This document shows, piece by piece, positions 8,677 through 16,191 of a DNA stretch of 54,614 bases (the stretch's first letter is position 1; every line of letters begins with the position of its first letter). The notes under the pieces are model-generated. The model was given only the letters and a program-made list of their open reading frames with translations, was not told where the DNA came from and did no database searches. Source of the stretch: an uncultured Clostridium sp. GTDB taxonomy: Bacteria; Bacillota; Clostridia; TANB77; CAG-508. The DNA lies in assembly GCA_900556695.1 (NCBI GenBank), contig USQA01000001.1, forward strand, positions 1-54,614, given 5' to 3'. Made by a program: the position numbers and the translations under genes.

Positions 8677-9984
8677 ATGAAATTATCACAAACAGGTATG
8701 AATACAGTAAAATTAAATAATATAGATGAAATGTATCCAGGTCAAAGTATATTATTAAAAACAGGGCAATTAGTTCAATATGGAGCAGGACTATTTGGAT
8801 ACAACACAGTTCCATTATTAGTTAGAAGAAATATAGAAAAAATAATTGTAGAAACATTAAATAAATATGGATGTATAGAAGTATTATTACCAACATTACA
8901 ACCAGACACAATATGGAAAAATTCAGGAAGATATGATCACTATGTAAATGATGGAACAATGTTGATAACTGAATCAAACAAAGGTACATTTTGCTTAGCT
9001 CCAACGGGAGAAGAGGCAATGGTTGAATTTGCAAAGGAAAAACTAAAATCTTATAAAAATTTACCAGTTACATATTATCAAATAGGCGAAAAGTATAGAA
9101 ACGAAATACGTACAAGAGGATATTTATTAAGAGGAAAATCATTCCCAATGCTAGATGCGTATAGTTTTGATGTTGATGAAGCAGGAATGGAAAAATCATA
9201 TAATAATGCAAGAAAAGCATTTTTAGAAATATTTGAAAAAATAGGAATGCCTGTTATTCCAATTGCTGCAGACAACGGAGCAATGGGAGGAAAAAAATCA
9301 GAAGAATTTATGCTTATATCAGAACAAGGTGAAGATAAAATTTTATATGATGAAGAAACTGGAATAGGATTAAATACAGAAATATTAGAAAGAGAAAATT
9401 ATCAAGAATATTTAGAAAAAGAATATGGAATTACAGATATATCTAAGTTTAAAGAAATTAGAACAATGGAATTAGGACATATATTCCAATTAGGAACAAG
9501 ATATTCAGAAATGATGAATGGATCATTCACAAACAAAGAAGGAAAAGAACAACTATATTATATGGGATGTTATGGAATAGGAGTTAGCAGAACATTAGCA
9601 GCTTTATACGAAAAATGCCTAATAAACGATCCAAAATGGGGACCATGTGGATTTGTACTACCAGAAACAGTAGCACCATATAAAGTACAAATAATTCCAA
9701 AAACGGATAATGAGGAAAAAGTAGAATTAGCAAACAAATTATATGAAACATTAAATAAAAATGGAGTAAAAGCAATATTAGATGACAGAGAAAACATACA
9801 AATAGGAGCCAAAATAAAAGATTGTAAAATCTTAGGAACACCATATATGATTGTAATAGGAGATAAAACTGAAGGAGACAAAATAGAAATAGAAAATAAC
9901 AAAACAGGAGAAAAGAAAGAAATTGCCATCGGGGACGGACCTTTTTGGCAAAAAATTGCCACAGGGGACGGACCTATTGAATAA
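8677..9984 (+). CDS. proS: Prolyl-tRNA synthetase, short form lacking the editing domain
   Basis: 435 residues against about 565-570 for the standard bacterial enzyme. It charges tRNA-Pro. Class II motif 2 (YRNEIRTRGYLLRGKSFPML), motif 3 (GCYGIGVSRTLAALYE) and the C-terminal anticodon-binding domain (VKAILDDRENIQIGAKIKD) are intact. Between GAMGGKKSEEFM and MELGHIFQLGTRYSEMMN only about 55 residues occur, so the INS domain of about 180 residues that deacylates Ala-tRNA-Pro is missing. The last 20 codons lie in a duplicated GC-rich repeat and have no counterpart in the family. It is 31 bases after scpB with AAGGAGAG. Confidence 0.92.
   Translation: MKLSQTGMNTVKLNNIDEMYPGQSILLKTGQLVQYGAGLFGYNTVPLLVRRNIEKIIVETLNKYGCIEVLLPTLQPDTIWKNSGRYDHYVNDGTMLITESNKGTFCLAPTGEEAMVEFAKEKLKSYKNLPVTYYQIGEKYRNEIRTRGYLLRGKSFPMLDAYSFDVDEAGMEKSYNNARKAFLEIFEKIGMPVIPIAADNGAMGGKKSEEFMLISEQGEDKILYDEETGIGLNTEILERENYQEYLEKEYGITDISKFKEIRTMELGHIFQLGTRYSEMMNGSFTNKEGKEQLYYMGCYGIGVSRTLAALYEKCLINDPKWGPCGFVLPETVAPYKVQIIPKTDNEEKVELANKLYETLNKNGVKAILDDRENIQIGAKIKDCKILGTPYMIVIGDKTEGDKIEIENNKTGEKKEIAIGDGPFWQKIATGDGPIE
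9920..9976 (+). repeat. Duplicated GC-rich repeat at the 3' end of proS
   Basis: Two 22-base copies of AATTGCCA-NN-GGGGACGGACCT at 9921-9942 and 9954-9975, differing only in the two N bases. Their GC content is far above the surroundings. The first contains GGGGACGGACC, a core seen in dispersed REP-like repeats of Clostridia (recalled, not searched). Both are translated, giving two GDGP blocks. Confidence 0.7.
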
Positions 9985-10112
9985 ATAATAAAATAAAATT
10001 CACTAAAAAAACACAAATTAACTATTAGAAAGTAACAATATAAATATATTATCTGCATATACTAAAATATAAAGATATCATTTAATCGATAATAAGGAGA
10101 GATGATGATAGA

Positions 10113-10778
10113 ATGAAGAATAAAAAAGTAGATAATATAGAATTAGTAAAAGTAGAAAATTTATTAGAAATCACAAAAGATATTACAATTGAAGATGAGA
10201 CCTTTAAAAAGCTTATGTTTATATATTCAACAGCTATTAAAGAGTTAAAGACAAAAATGGAAATAATACAAGATGAATTTAAAATTTTTTATAATTATGA
10301 TTTAATTGATCATATTGATACTAGAATAAAAGAGCCAGATAGTATAATAAATAAAATGAATAATAAGAAATGTGATATTACATATAAAGAGATGATTGAT
10401 AAAATTAATGATGTTGCTGGGATAAGAGTAATATGTCCTATAAAAAAGGATATATTTACATTAAGAAATTTGATTGTTAAAATCCCTGGTGTTAATGTTA
10501 TAAAGGAGAAGGATTACGTTACACATCCCAAAGAGAGTGGATATTCTAGTTATCATTTGATTGTTGAAGTTCCTATTAGTTTATCAAATAGTAATATATA
10601 TGTTAAGGTTGAAGTTCAAATAAGAACTTTGGCTATGGATTTTTGGGCTAATTTAGAACATAAAATGAAGTATAAAGCAAAAGAAAAAGTTGATAAAAAG
10701 ACGTCAAAAGAGTGGATTAATTATGCTAAAATTATAAATAAATTAGATAATAAAATAATGTTAATGAATAATTTATAA
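10113..10778 (+). CDS. Small alarmone synthetase, (p)ppGpp synthetase
   Basis: 221 residues with a single RelA/SpoT synthetase domain and no hydrolase, TGS or ACT domain. Motifs: RIKEPDSIINKM near residue 70, DVAGIRVICP, KESGYSSYHLIVEV near 142, and VEVQIRTLAMDFWANLEHKMKY near 166 with the catalytic E/Q. This matches the YjbM/RelQ type, which transfers pyrophosphate from ATP to GTP or GDP. ATG 10113 lies 13 bases from AAGGAG; two earlier ATGs at 10102 and 10105 give only a 4-residue peptide whose TGA overlaps this start. Confidence 0.85.
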   Translation: MKNKKVDNIELVKVENLLEITKDITIEDETFKKLMFIYSTAIKELKTKMEIIQDEFKIFYNYDLIDHIDTRIKEPDSIINKMNNKKCDITYKEMIDKINDVAGIRVICPIKKDIFTLRNLIVKIPGVNVIKEKDYVTHPKESGYSSYHLIVEVPISLSNSNIYVKVEVQIRTLAMDFWANLEHKMKYKAKEKVDKKTSKEWINYAKIINKLDNKIMLMNNL

Positions 10779-10845
10779 AAAGAGATTCTTTAAATTAAAA
10801 GGAATTTAAAAAAAGTTTATTTTATAAATTTCTTTAAGTGCAAAT

Positions 10846-10885
10846 AAATCTGAAAAAAATTTTTGTTTTTTTCAGATTTTTATAT
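10846..10885 (+). terminator. Terminator after the alarmone synthetase
   Basis: AAATCTGAAAAAA pairs with TTTTTTCAGATTT and is followed by TT-rich sequence. Confidence 0.85.
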
Positions 10886-10958
10886 TTTAAATTGTAAAAT
10901 GAAAAAATAATAATAATTTAAATTAGCAAAATTATTGGCAAAAAATGTATAATCAAAT

Positions 10959-10987
10959 TTGACTTGAATCAAAATATATAGTATAAT
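10959..10987 (+). promoter_or_regulatory. Promoter of rnj
   Basis: TTGACT, 17-base spacer, TATAAT. It predicts an untranslated leader of about 200 bases before rnj. Confidence 0.8.
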
Positions 10988-10993
10988 AATAAC

Positions 10994-11194
10994 TAGTGTG
11001 AATAAGGTTGATCGGAATTTATTATAATCAGATGTAAATTTATATATGAGTTAAGAGAACCAAAAAAGGCCATATATAAAAATCTGTTAAATTTGTGTTA
11101 TTTAATAAAAATTAGTAAATTAGGTCAAATTAGTTTAAATGATTAAACTAGTTTTTTTAAGTTTTATTTAAAAATTGAGAAAGGAGATTTTATA
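10994..11194 (+). promoter_or_regulatory. Long rnj leader with terminator-like hairpin
   Basis: The leader ends with TAGTTTA (11131-11137), a 6-base loop, TAAACTA (11144-11150) and seven Ts, 37 bases before the start codon. An intrinsic terminator inside the leader suggests attenuation or autoregulation of RNase J. I see no known riboswitch or T-box consensus. Confidence 0.5.
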
Positions 11195-13078
11195 TTGGAA
11201 GAAAAAAATAATAATATTGAAGAGAAAAAAGAAAATAATGTAAGAGTAAAAAAATCTACTACAAAATCAAGAAATACTAAAAGTACAAGTAGAACATCTT
11301 CAAAGACGAGAAAAGAAAGTAAAGAAAAAGCGGAAACAACAAAAACTGTTACTAAAAGACCTTATAATAGAAGAAATACAAAAACAAGTAACAGAAAAAA
11401 AGAGGGAGAAATATTTAAAAAATCTAAATTAAAAATAATCCCACTTGGAGGATTACATGAAATAGGAAAAAATATAACAGTATTTGAGTATGAAGATGAG
11501 ATAATAGTAGTTGATTGTGGGTTATCATTCCCAGAAGATGATATGCTAGGAGTTGACTTAGTAATTCCAGATATAACATATTTAGAGAAAAATGTAGATA
11601 GAATAAAAGGGTTAGTAATAACACATGGACATGAAGATCATATAGGAGGAGTTCCTTATTTATTAAAGAAAATAAATATTCCTATTTATGCAACAAGATT
11701 AGCAGCAGGACTAATAAGAAATAAATTAGAGGAACATAAATTATTAAGAAGCACAAAATTAATAGAAGTAATGCAAGGTCAAACAATTAAATTAGGAAAG
11801 AATTTTAAAGTAGAATTTATAAGAAGTTCACACAGTATACCTGATTCAGTAATGCTAGCAATAACTACACCTGCTGGAACAGTTTTGCACACAGGAGATT
11901 TTAAAGTTGATTATACTCCAATAGATGGTAAGGTTATGGACTTTGGAAGAATAGCAGAATTAGGAAACAAGGGAATTTTAGCATTAATGTCAGATAGTAC
12001 AAATGCAGAGAGAAAAGGATTTACAATGTCTGAAAGTTCAGTAGGAGAAGTTTTTGACAAACTATTTTTACACTGTACAAAAAGAATTGTTGTTGCAACA
12101 TTTGCTTCAAATGTTCATAGAGTTCAACAAATCGTAAATTCAGCGGTAAAATATGGTAGAAAAATTGCAGTATGTGGTAGAAGTATGATAAATATGATAG
12201 ATACCGCAAGAGAATTAGGATATATAGAATGTCCAGAAAATATTTTCATAGATATTGATATGATAAAAAATTACCCAGATGATCAATTAGTAATTATAAC
12301 AACAGGAAGCCAAGGAGAGCCAATGTCAGCATTAACTAGAATGGCTGGAGGAGACCATAGAAAAGTTACAATTACTCCAAATGATTTAGTAATTATTTCT
12401 GCAACACCAATACCAGGAAATGAAAAATTTGTATCAAAAGTAATTGACGATTTAATGCAAATAGGAGCAGAAGTTGTATATAGTTCATTAGAAGCTATAC
12501 ACGTATCAGGGCATGCTTGCCAAGAAGAGCAAAAATTGATATTTGCTTTAGCAAAACCAAAATATTTTATACCAGTTCATGGAGAATATAGACAATTAAT
12601 AGCTCATAGTGAAACAGCACAAAGTATGGGAATTAAAAAAGAAAATATAGTTATGCTATCAAATGGTAGAGTATTAGAGATAGATGAAAATGGAATAGGA
12701 TTTAACGGTTCTGTACCAAGCGGTAGAATATTAGTTGATGGATTAGGAGTAGGAGATGTTGGAAATATAGTATTAAGAGATAGACAACATTTATCTCAAG
12801 ATGGATTAATTGTTGTAGTTCTAACTATGGATTCTTCTACAGGTGAAGTTGTAGCAGGACCTGATATTATATCAAGAGGTTTTGTGTATGTAAGAGAAGC
12901 TGAAAGTATAATGGATGATGTTAAATCAGTTGTTAAAAACGAAATAAGAAAATGTGAAGAAAGAGGAATTAGAGATTGGGCAACAATCAAATCTATGGTA
13001 AAAGATAATTTAAGAGATTATATTTTTATGAAAACAAAAAGAAACCCAATGATAATACCAATTATTATGGAAGTATAG
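11195..13078 (+). CDS. rnj: Ribonuclease J
   Basis: A 627-residue metallo-beta-lactamase/beta-CASP ribonuclease, both 5'-3' exonuclease and endonuclease in mRNA decay. Zinc ligands are visible in HGHEDHIGG near residue 148, SSHSIPD near 211 and HTGDFKVD near 231; beta-CASP motifs are SDSTNAERKG, TGSQGEP and HVSGHACQEE, followed by HGEYRQL. The core is standard (about 555 residues), but the first 70 residues are an extra basic, Ser/Thr/Lys/Arg-rich disordered stretch. Start TTG 11195 follows AAGGAG. The last codons form the attL core. Confidence 0.93.
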   Translation: MEEKNNNIEEKKENNVRVKKSTTKSRNTKSTSRTSSKTRKESKEKAETTKTVTKRPYNRRNTKTSNRKKEGEIFKKSKLKIIPLGGLHEIGKNITVFEYEDEIIVVDCGLSFPEDDMLGVDLVIPDITYLEKNVDRIKGLVITHGHEDHIGGVPYLLKKINIPIYATRLAAGLIRNKLEEHKLLRSTKLIEVMQGQTIKLGKNFKVEFIRSSHSIPDSVMLAITTPAGTVLHTGDFKVDYTPIDGKVMDFGRIAELGNKGILALMSDSTNAERKGFTMSESSVGEVFDKLFLHCTKRIVVATFASNVHRVQQIVNSAVKYGRKIAVCGRSMINMIDTARELGYIECPENIFIDIDMIKNYPDDQLVIITTGSQGEPMSALTRMAGGDHRKVTITPNDLVIISATPIPGNEKFVSKVIDDLMQIGAEVVYSSLEAIHVSGHACQEEQKLIFALAKPKYFIPVHGEYRQLIAHSETAQSMGIKKENIVMLSNGRVLEIDENGIGFNGSVPSGRILVDGLGVGDVGNIVLRDRQHLSQDGLIVVVLTMDSSTGEVVAGPDIISRGFVYVREAESIMDDVKSVVKNEIRKCEERGIRDWATIKSMVKDNLRDYIFMKTKRNPMIIPIIMEV

Positions 13079-13093
13079 GAAAACATAGAAACA
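13055..13093 (+). other. attL core
   Basis: Matches 49378-49416 except for four to five bases. Both copies encode the end of RNase J, IPIIMEV and a TAG stop; one difference is a synonymous ATT/ATA isoleucine codon. Confidence 0.85.
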
Positions 13094-13122
13094 CCAAGAC
13101 TTTTACGGCCTTGGTGTTTTGA
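13089..13122. terminator. Terminator inside attL, after rnj and int
   Basis: AAACACCAAG (13089-13098) pairs with CTTGGTGTTT (13110-13119), followed by TTG. It is phage-side DNA, absent at attR, so the phage supplies rnj with a new terminator. Confidence 0.8.
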
Positions 13123-13125
13123 TTT

Positions 13126-13142
13126 GTTACCCATTTGTTACC
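13126..13142 (+). repeat. Arm-type integrase sites near attL
   Basis: Two GTTACC hexamers 11 bases apart (13126 and 13137). The same pair with the same spacing and orientation is at 49242 and 49253 next to attR. Confidence 0.6.
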
Positions 13143-13155
13143 TATTTAACAAAAT

Positions 13156-14421
13156 TTAAGAGATTTTATTATTTAAAACATATAAGTTATTTGTTTTTTG
13201 GTAAGTAATTAATTTTATAGCTTCAAATTTTTCTTCAATAGATATATGGGTATAAATATCTTGACCTACATTTTCATTGCTATGTCCTATTATAGAATTT
13301 ATAATAATTTGTTTTACATTTTGTTTCTCTAGTTCTGTTCTTAAAGTGTGTCTACCATCATGGGCTGTGTGATGTTCTAGAAAACTATGCTTGTCAATAA
13401 AATTTTCTTTATAATGATATAAATAATAGTCATAATTTGCTCTGTTGCCATTAGGCATCATAAATAAAAATTCATTTTCGGGGTTATAATATTTTTTAAA
13501 TATGGATTTAATATCTGGATGAATAGGTATTTCTCTGTTTATACCAGCTTTAGTTTTTACACCTGCTATAAAATAATTTTTATCTAGAAATATTCTTTTT
13601 GTATATATAAATAGTAATTCTTCAGCACGACAACCAGTATATATTGTCAATAACAACATATCTCTAATAAATTCTTCCTTATAATTTTCAGATTTAATAT
13701 CCCATAAATATTTTATTTGTTCATAAGAATATGGTGTTCTTTTCTTGATGTTTTTAGAGAGTCTATATGTGTTGTCAATTGTTATATATTGAGCATAGCT
13801 TTTTTCTATAATGTCTTCTTGAAAAGCATATTCATCTAGTTTTATATATAAGTTTTTCATAATTCTTATTGTCTCGTAGTTTTTATTACAATTATTTAAA
13901 AACTGTTGAAAATCAGATGTTCTTAAATCTTTATAAACTCTATCATATAATTTCTTAGAATTGTTGAATGCTGTTATCATTCCTCTAGAATAATGATAAG
14001 CAAATTTTCCTTTTGGCTTTATGTGTTTTTCTTTTTCTAACTTTGCTTCTTCTGTAGAAGGAAGTTTTACTTTTTTAAATTCCTCAAATAGTTGCTTAAA
14101 AGTATAATTGTCTTTTGTTATTTTTTCAATAGTTTCTTTTTGAGGATTTTTTACTGCAACTAAAGGATATGGATTTTTTGGAAATGTAACTATTCTATTG
14201 TATATAGTTTCTTTAATATAAATAGGATGAGGCTCTTTGTGATAGTTTTCTAAACATACTAAAGCTTCAAGTTCAGTTTCAAAAGTATCAATAAAATATC
14301 TAATAGCGATACCATTAATATCTTTTCCGATAGTAATTCTTGCACCCCAAGGTTTATTCCTATTTTTTCCTAAGTAAATAGCAGAGCCTTTACCATTTGC
14401 TCTTTTCTTAACAATTTTCAT
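13156..14421 (-). CDS. int: Tyrosine-recombinase phage integrase
   Basis: 421 residues. The N-terminus (KKRANGKGSAIYLGKNR to ITIGKDINGIAIRYF) is an AP2/arm-binding-like domain, followed by a core-binding domain (about 120-235) and the catalytic domain. Active-site motifs are TGCRAEELLFI (Arg I), HDGRHTLRTEL (H-x-x-R) and IIGHSNENVGQDIYTH with the nucleophilic Tyr near the end. It should integrate at the rnj 3' end. ATG 14421 is preceded by GGAGGT. Confidence 0.93.
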   Translation of the reverse strand: MKIVKKRANGKGSAIYLGKNRNKPWGARITIGKDINGIAIRYFIDTFETELEALVCLENYHKEPHPIYIKETIYNRIVTFPKNPYPLVAVKNPQKETIEKITKDNYTFKQLFEEFKKVKLPSTEEAKLEKEKHIKPKGKFAYHYSRGMITAFNNSKKLYDRVYKDLRTSDFQQFLNNCNKNYETIRIMKNLYIKLDEYAFQEDIIEKSYAQYITIDNTYRLSKNIKKRTPYSYEQIKYLWDIKSENYKEEFIRDMLLLTIYTGCRAEELLFIYTKRIFLDKNYFIAGVKTKAGINREIPIHPDIKSIFKKYYNPENEFLFMMPNGNRANYDYYLYHYKENFIDKHSFLEHHTAHDGRHTLRTELEKQNVKQIIINSIIGHSNENVGQDIYTHISIEEKFEAIKLITYQKTNNLYVLNNKIS

Positions 14422-14465
14422 AATAAAAATACCTCCATTTTTATAATTTATTTTTTAATAAACTA

Positions 14466-14494
14466 TTGAAAATGAAGATAAAATACTATATAAT
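14466..14494 (+). promoter_or_regulatory. Promoter of the small RNA
   Basis: TTGAAA, 17-base spacer, TATAAT. It faces and overlaps the int promoter. Confidence 0.7.
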
Positions 14495-14514
14495 TAGTAC
14501 ACAATCACTTTCAA
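14485..14514 (-). promoter_or_regulatory. Probable int promoter, face to face with the sRNA promoter
   Basis: Minus strand TTGAAA, 18-base spacer, TATAGT. The two -10 boxes share bases 14489-14490, and CTATTGAAA/TTTCAATAG form a 9-bp inverted repeat around them. Confidence 0.6.
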
Positions 14515-14592
14515 TAGTGTTTGAGAGGAAATAAATGTATCGGTTCGTGGTAAAATTGATTACATCTATTTCCTTATTTTTTATTTATTCTC
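14501..14592 (+). ncRNA. Candidate antisense small RNA of the lysogeny switch
   Basis: A consensus promoter and an intrinsic terminator enclose about 80-90 bases with no open frame. The main hairpin pairs 14526-14539 with 14560-14573 (14 bp, one mismatch) and ends in a T-rich run. Its loop carries GTATCGGTTCGTGGT (14537-14551), perfectly complementary to 15322-15336, the leader of the gene starting at 15358. A short 5' hairpin precedes it. It is the only plus-strand unit between int and the repressor. Confidence 0.55.
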
Positions 14593-14940
14593 GTCCTGTT
14601 TCTTCTTGTTTTTTAAAAATTCAACAAATTTATTTAATTCTTTAATATCATCAGCATCTAATCCATCAGTGTTAATAATGTTATTTGTTCTTTTAGATAT
14701 TTTTTCACTTTCTGCTAAATCTATATAGCCTGCTTTTTCGTACAGTTCTATATAGTCCAAATTATAAATTGGCGCAAGTTTCTTTAATATTATAGCACTA
14801 GGGCTTCTTTTTCCATTTTCCATTAATGATAAGTAACTAGGGGATATATGACATAGTTTATTAACATCATATATACTATAACCTAATTGTTCGCGGATTG
14901 TTTTTAAGTATAGTCCAAGTTCTACGTTTGAAAGTTCCAT
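14581..14940 (-). CDS. XRE-family repressor (CI-like)
   Basis: 119 residues with an N-terminal helix-turn-helix (YLKTIREQLGYSIYDV, then HISPSYLSLMENGKRSPS, residues about 9-45). The C-terminus is short, helical and Lys-rich, with no LexA-like peptidase, so induction would not be by self-cleavage. It is divergent from the Cro-like gene over shared operators. AGGAGGT sets the start at 14940. Confidence 0.85.
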   Translation of the reverse strand: MELSNVELGLYLKTIREQLGYSIYDVNKLCHISPSYLSLMENGKRSPSAIILKKLAPIYNLDYIELYEKAGYIDLAESEKISKRTNNIINTDGLDADDIKELNKFVEFLKNKKKQDENK

Positions 14941-14961
14941 AGATAAACCTCCTTTTAGCAA

Positions 14962-14990
14962 ATTATACTATAAAAATTTACATTTGTAAA
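14962..14990 (-). promoter_or_regulatory. Repressor promoter overlapping an operator
   Basis: Minus strand TTTACA, 17-base spacer, TATAAT; the -35 lies in the operator at 14977. Confidence 0.75.
14977..14990. promoter_or_regulatory. Operator 1
   Basis: Perfect palindrome TTTACATTTGTAAA. Confidence 0.7.
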
Positions 14991-15018
14991 TATTTTTTAA
15001 TTTTTTTTATAAAAAATG

Positions 15019-15032
15019 TTGACAAAAGTAAA
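15019..15032. promoter_or_regulatory. Operator 2
   Basis: TTGACAAAAGTAAA, a variant of operator 1; it contains the -35 of the cro promoter. Confidence 0.65.
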
Positions 15033-15047
15033 TAGAGATGATATTAT
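15019..15047 (+). promoter_or_regulatory. Early (cro) promoter
   Basis: TTGACA, 17-base spacer, TATTAT. Confidence 0.75.
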
Positions 15048-15060
15048 TTACAAAAGTCAA
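15047..15060. promoter_or_regulatory. Operator 3
   Basis: TTTACAAAAGTCAA, overlapping the expected transcription start. Confidence 0.6.
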
Positions 15061-15079
15061 CAAGAAAGGAGAGGTAAAT

Positions 15080-15322
15080 ATGGCAAATAGAACAGTAATG
15101 ATAAAAGATGTAGAAGAATTTATTGCCAAGATAGTTGAGAGAGGATTTTCATATAGACAATTAGCGAGAGAAGCTGGATGTTCACAAACTCAAATTAGCT
15201 TACTTGCTAAAGGCGAAAGAAATCCTAGTCCTGAAAATGCTGTAAATATTTGTAAGGCATTAAACTGTAAATTTGATGATATTTTTTTTATCAAAGGAGT
15301 TGACAAAAGTAAACAAAAATAA
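15080..15322 (+). CDS. Cro-like helix-turn-helix protein
   Basis: 80 residues, mostly one HTH_3-type domain: RGFSYRQLAREAGCSQTQIS, then LLAKGERNPSPENAVNICKAL. First gene of the rightward early operon and the likely antagonist of the repressor. ATG 15080 follows AAAGGAGAGG; an upstream ATG at 15038 lies inside the promoter. Operator 4 lies within its last codons. Confidence 0.8.
   Translation: MANRTVMIKDVEEFIAKIVERGFSYRQLAREAGCSQTQISLLAKGERNPSPENAVNICKALNCKFDDIFFIKGVDKSKQK
15300..15313. promoter_or_regulatory. Operator 4 inside the cro-like gene
   Basis: TTGACAAAAGTAAA, identical to operator 2 over 15 bases including the preceding G, but 280 bases downstream. Confidence 0.5.
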
Positions 15323-15336
15323 CCACGAACCGATAC
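15322..15336 (+). promoter_or_regulatory. Predicted small-RNA target in the early leader
   Basis: 15 bases perfectly complementary to the sRNA loop at 14537-14551, lying 22 bases before ATG 15358 and just upstream of its GAGGGTG ribosome binding site. Confidence 0.5.
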
Positions 15337-15357
15337 TAAAAGAAAGAGGGTGAGAAT

Positions 15358-15555
15358 ATGGAAGACAAAAACGAAGAAGTTGAAAGATTAACCCCCACGG
15401 ATATAGCACCAATACTGAAAATGAGTGTTGAAGGAGTTAGGGCAGCATTAAGACAAGATAAATTTCCATTTGGAATAGCATTTCAAGGAAGAACTGGTCA
15501 ATGGAACTATTTAATAATAAAAAGCAAATTCGAAAAATGGCTAGAAACTATTTAA
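15358..15555 (+). CDS. Excisionase-like DNA-binding protein
   Basis: 65 residues with a MerR/Xis-like winged helix: LTPTDIAPILKMSVEGVRAALRQ, then FPFGIAFQGRTGQWNYLI. Small proteins of this kind next to cro act as excisionases or early regulators; the specific role is inferred. Its leader is the predicted target of the small RNA. Confidence 0.65.
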   Translation: MEDKNEEVERLTPTDIAPILKMSVEGVRAALRQDKFPFGIAFQGRTGQWNYLIIKSKFEKWLETI

Positions 15556-15574
15556 GAAAGAAGGTGAAAAACAA

Positions 15575-15697
15575 ATGAAAAAACTAAACAAAAACAAAAT
15601 ATATCAATTTATAGGACAAGCAGTAGTATATAGCAGTTTATATTTAGCAGCAATAGGTTTTACAGTATGGGGATTTATGCAAAATACGATTTACTAG
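15575..15697 (+). CDS. Small single-TM phage protein
   Basis: 40 residues: basic N-terminus (MKKLNKNK) and one hydrophobic helix (about residues 12-34). AGAAGGTG precedes ATG 15575. No known family. Confidence 0.55.
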   Translation: MKKLNKNKIYQFIGQAVVYSSLYLAAIGFTVWGFMQNTIY

Positions 15698-15707
15698 GAG
15701 GGAATAA

Positions 15708-15833
15708 ATGATTGGTGATTTAATAGACAGATTTTGTTGGTGGATAGAAGAGCACCCTTGGAAAACAATGTTTTTCATACAAGTGCCATTATCAATAATT
15801 ACTAGCCTTTTAACCATAATGTTATTAACGTAG
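15708..15833 (+). CDS. Small single-TM phage protein
   Basis: 41 residues, tryptophan-rich start (FCWWIEEHPWK) and a C-terminal membrane helix. AGGAGG lies 6 bases upstream. Its 3' end overlaps the convergent gene at 15802. Function unknown. Confidence 0.55.
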   Translation: MIGDLIDRFCWWIEEHPWKTMFFIQVPLSIITSLLTIMLLT

Positions 15834-16122
15834 TTAGAAAAGCAACAATTATAGGAAAGAAAATGGATTTTATAAAAGTTTCTATCCAAAATGATTTTCT
15901 AAAATTTAAATATGAAAGCCCTTTTGAAGTTAAATCAATAGTATCGTTAAGACCTATATAAGAAATGTAACCATTTTTTAATAATTCTCTTAAATGCATA
16001 CTAACTTCATGATTAGGAATAGACTTAATTTTTCTAGGAATATCAAAACGAGTTAATCCTTTGTTTCTATTTTTATAAATATAAATAAAGATTTTACGTT
16101 GGTTACCAACTAATTTATCCAT
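15802..16122 (-). CDS. Winged-helix protein with C-terminal membrane anchor
   Basis: 106 residues. Residues about 5-70 form a winged-helix-like domain (NRNKGLTRFDIPRKI, HEVSMHLRELLKNGYISYIG, DLTSKGLSYL); residues about 80-103 form a single TM helix. It is the only minus-strand gene in the early region, so it may be expressed in the lysogen. GAGGT precedes ATG 16122. Confidence 0.65.
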   Translation of the reverse strand: MDKLVGNQRKIFIYIYKNRNKGLTRFDIPRKIKSIPNHEVSMHLRELLKNGYISYIGLNDTIDLTSKGLSYLNFRKSFWIETFIKSIFFPIIVAFLTTLITLWLKG

Positions 16123-16191
16123 AATAACCTCACTTTCGAGGATATTATACAAAATTTAACAAAAAATGTAAATAGAAAGGAGATGAAAGAG

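Noticed and set aside
9570..10058. Minus-strand frame over the end of proS
   Set aside because: Composition is that of a reversed coding strand; no start signal.
11000..11035. Short GTG frame with a CGG in the rnj leader
   Set aside because: No ribosome binding site and only about ten codons; likely chance.
14538..15335. Invertible segment bounded by 14-15 base inverted repeats around the repressor/cro region
   Set aside because: No invertase gene is nearby, and one repeat lies in the loop of a promoter-terminator unit, which fits an antisense RNA better.
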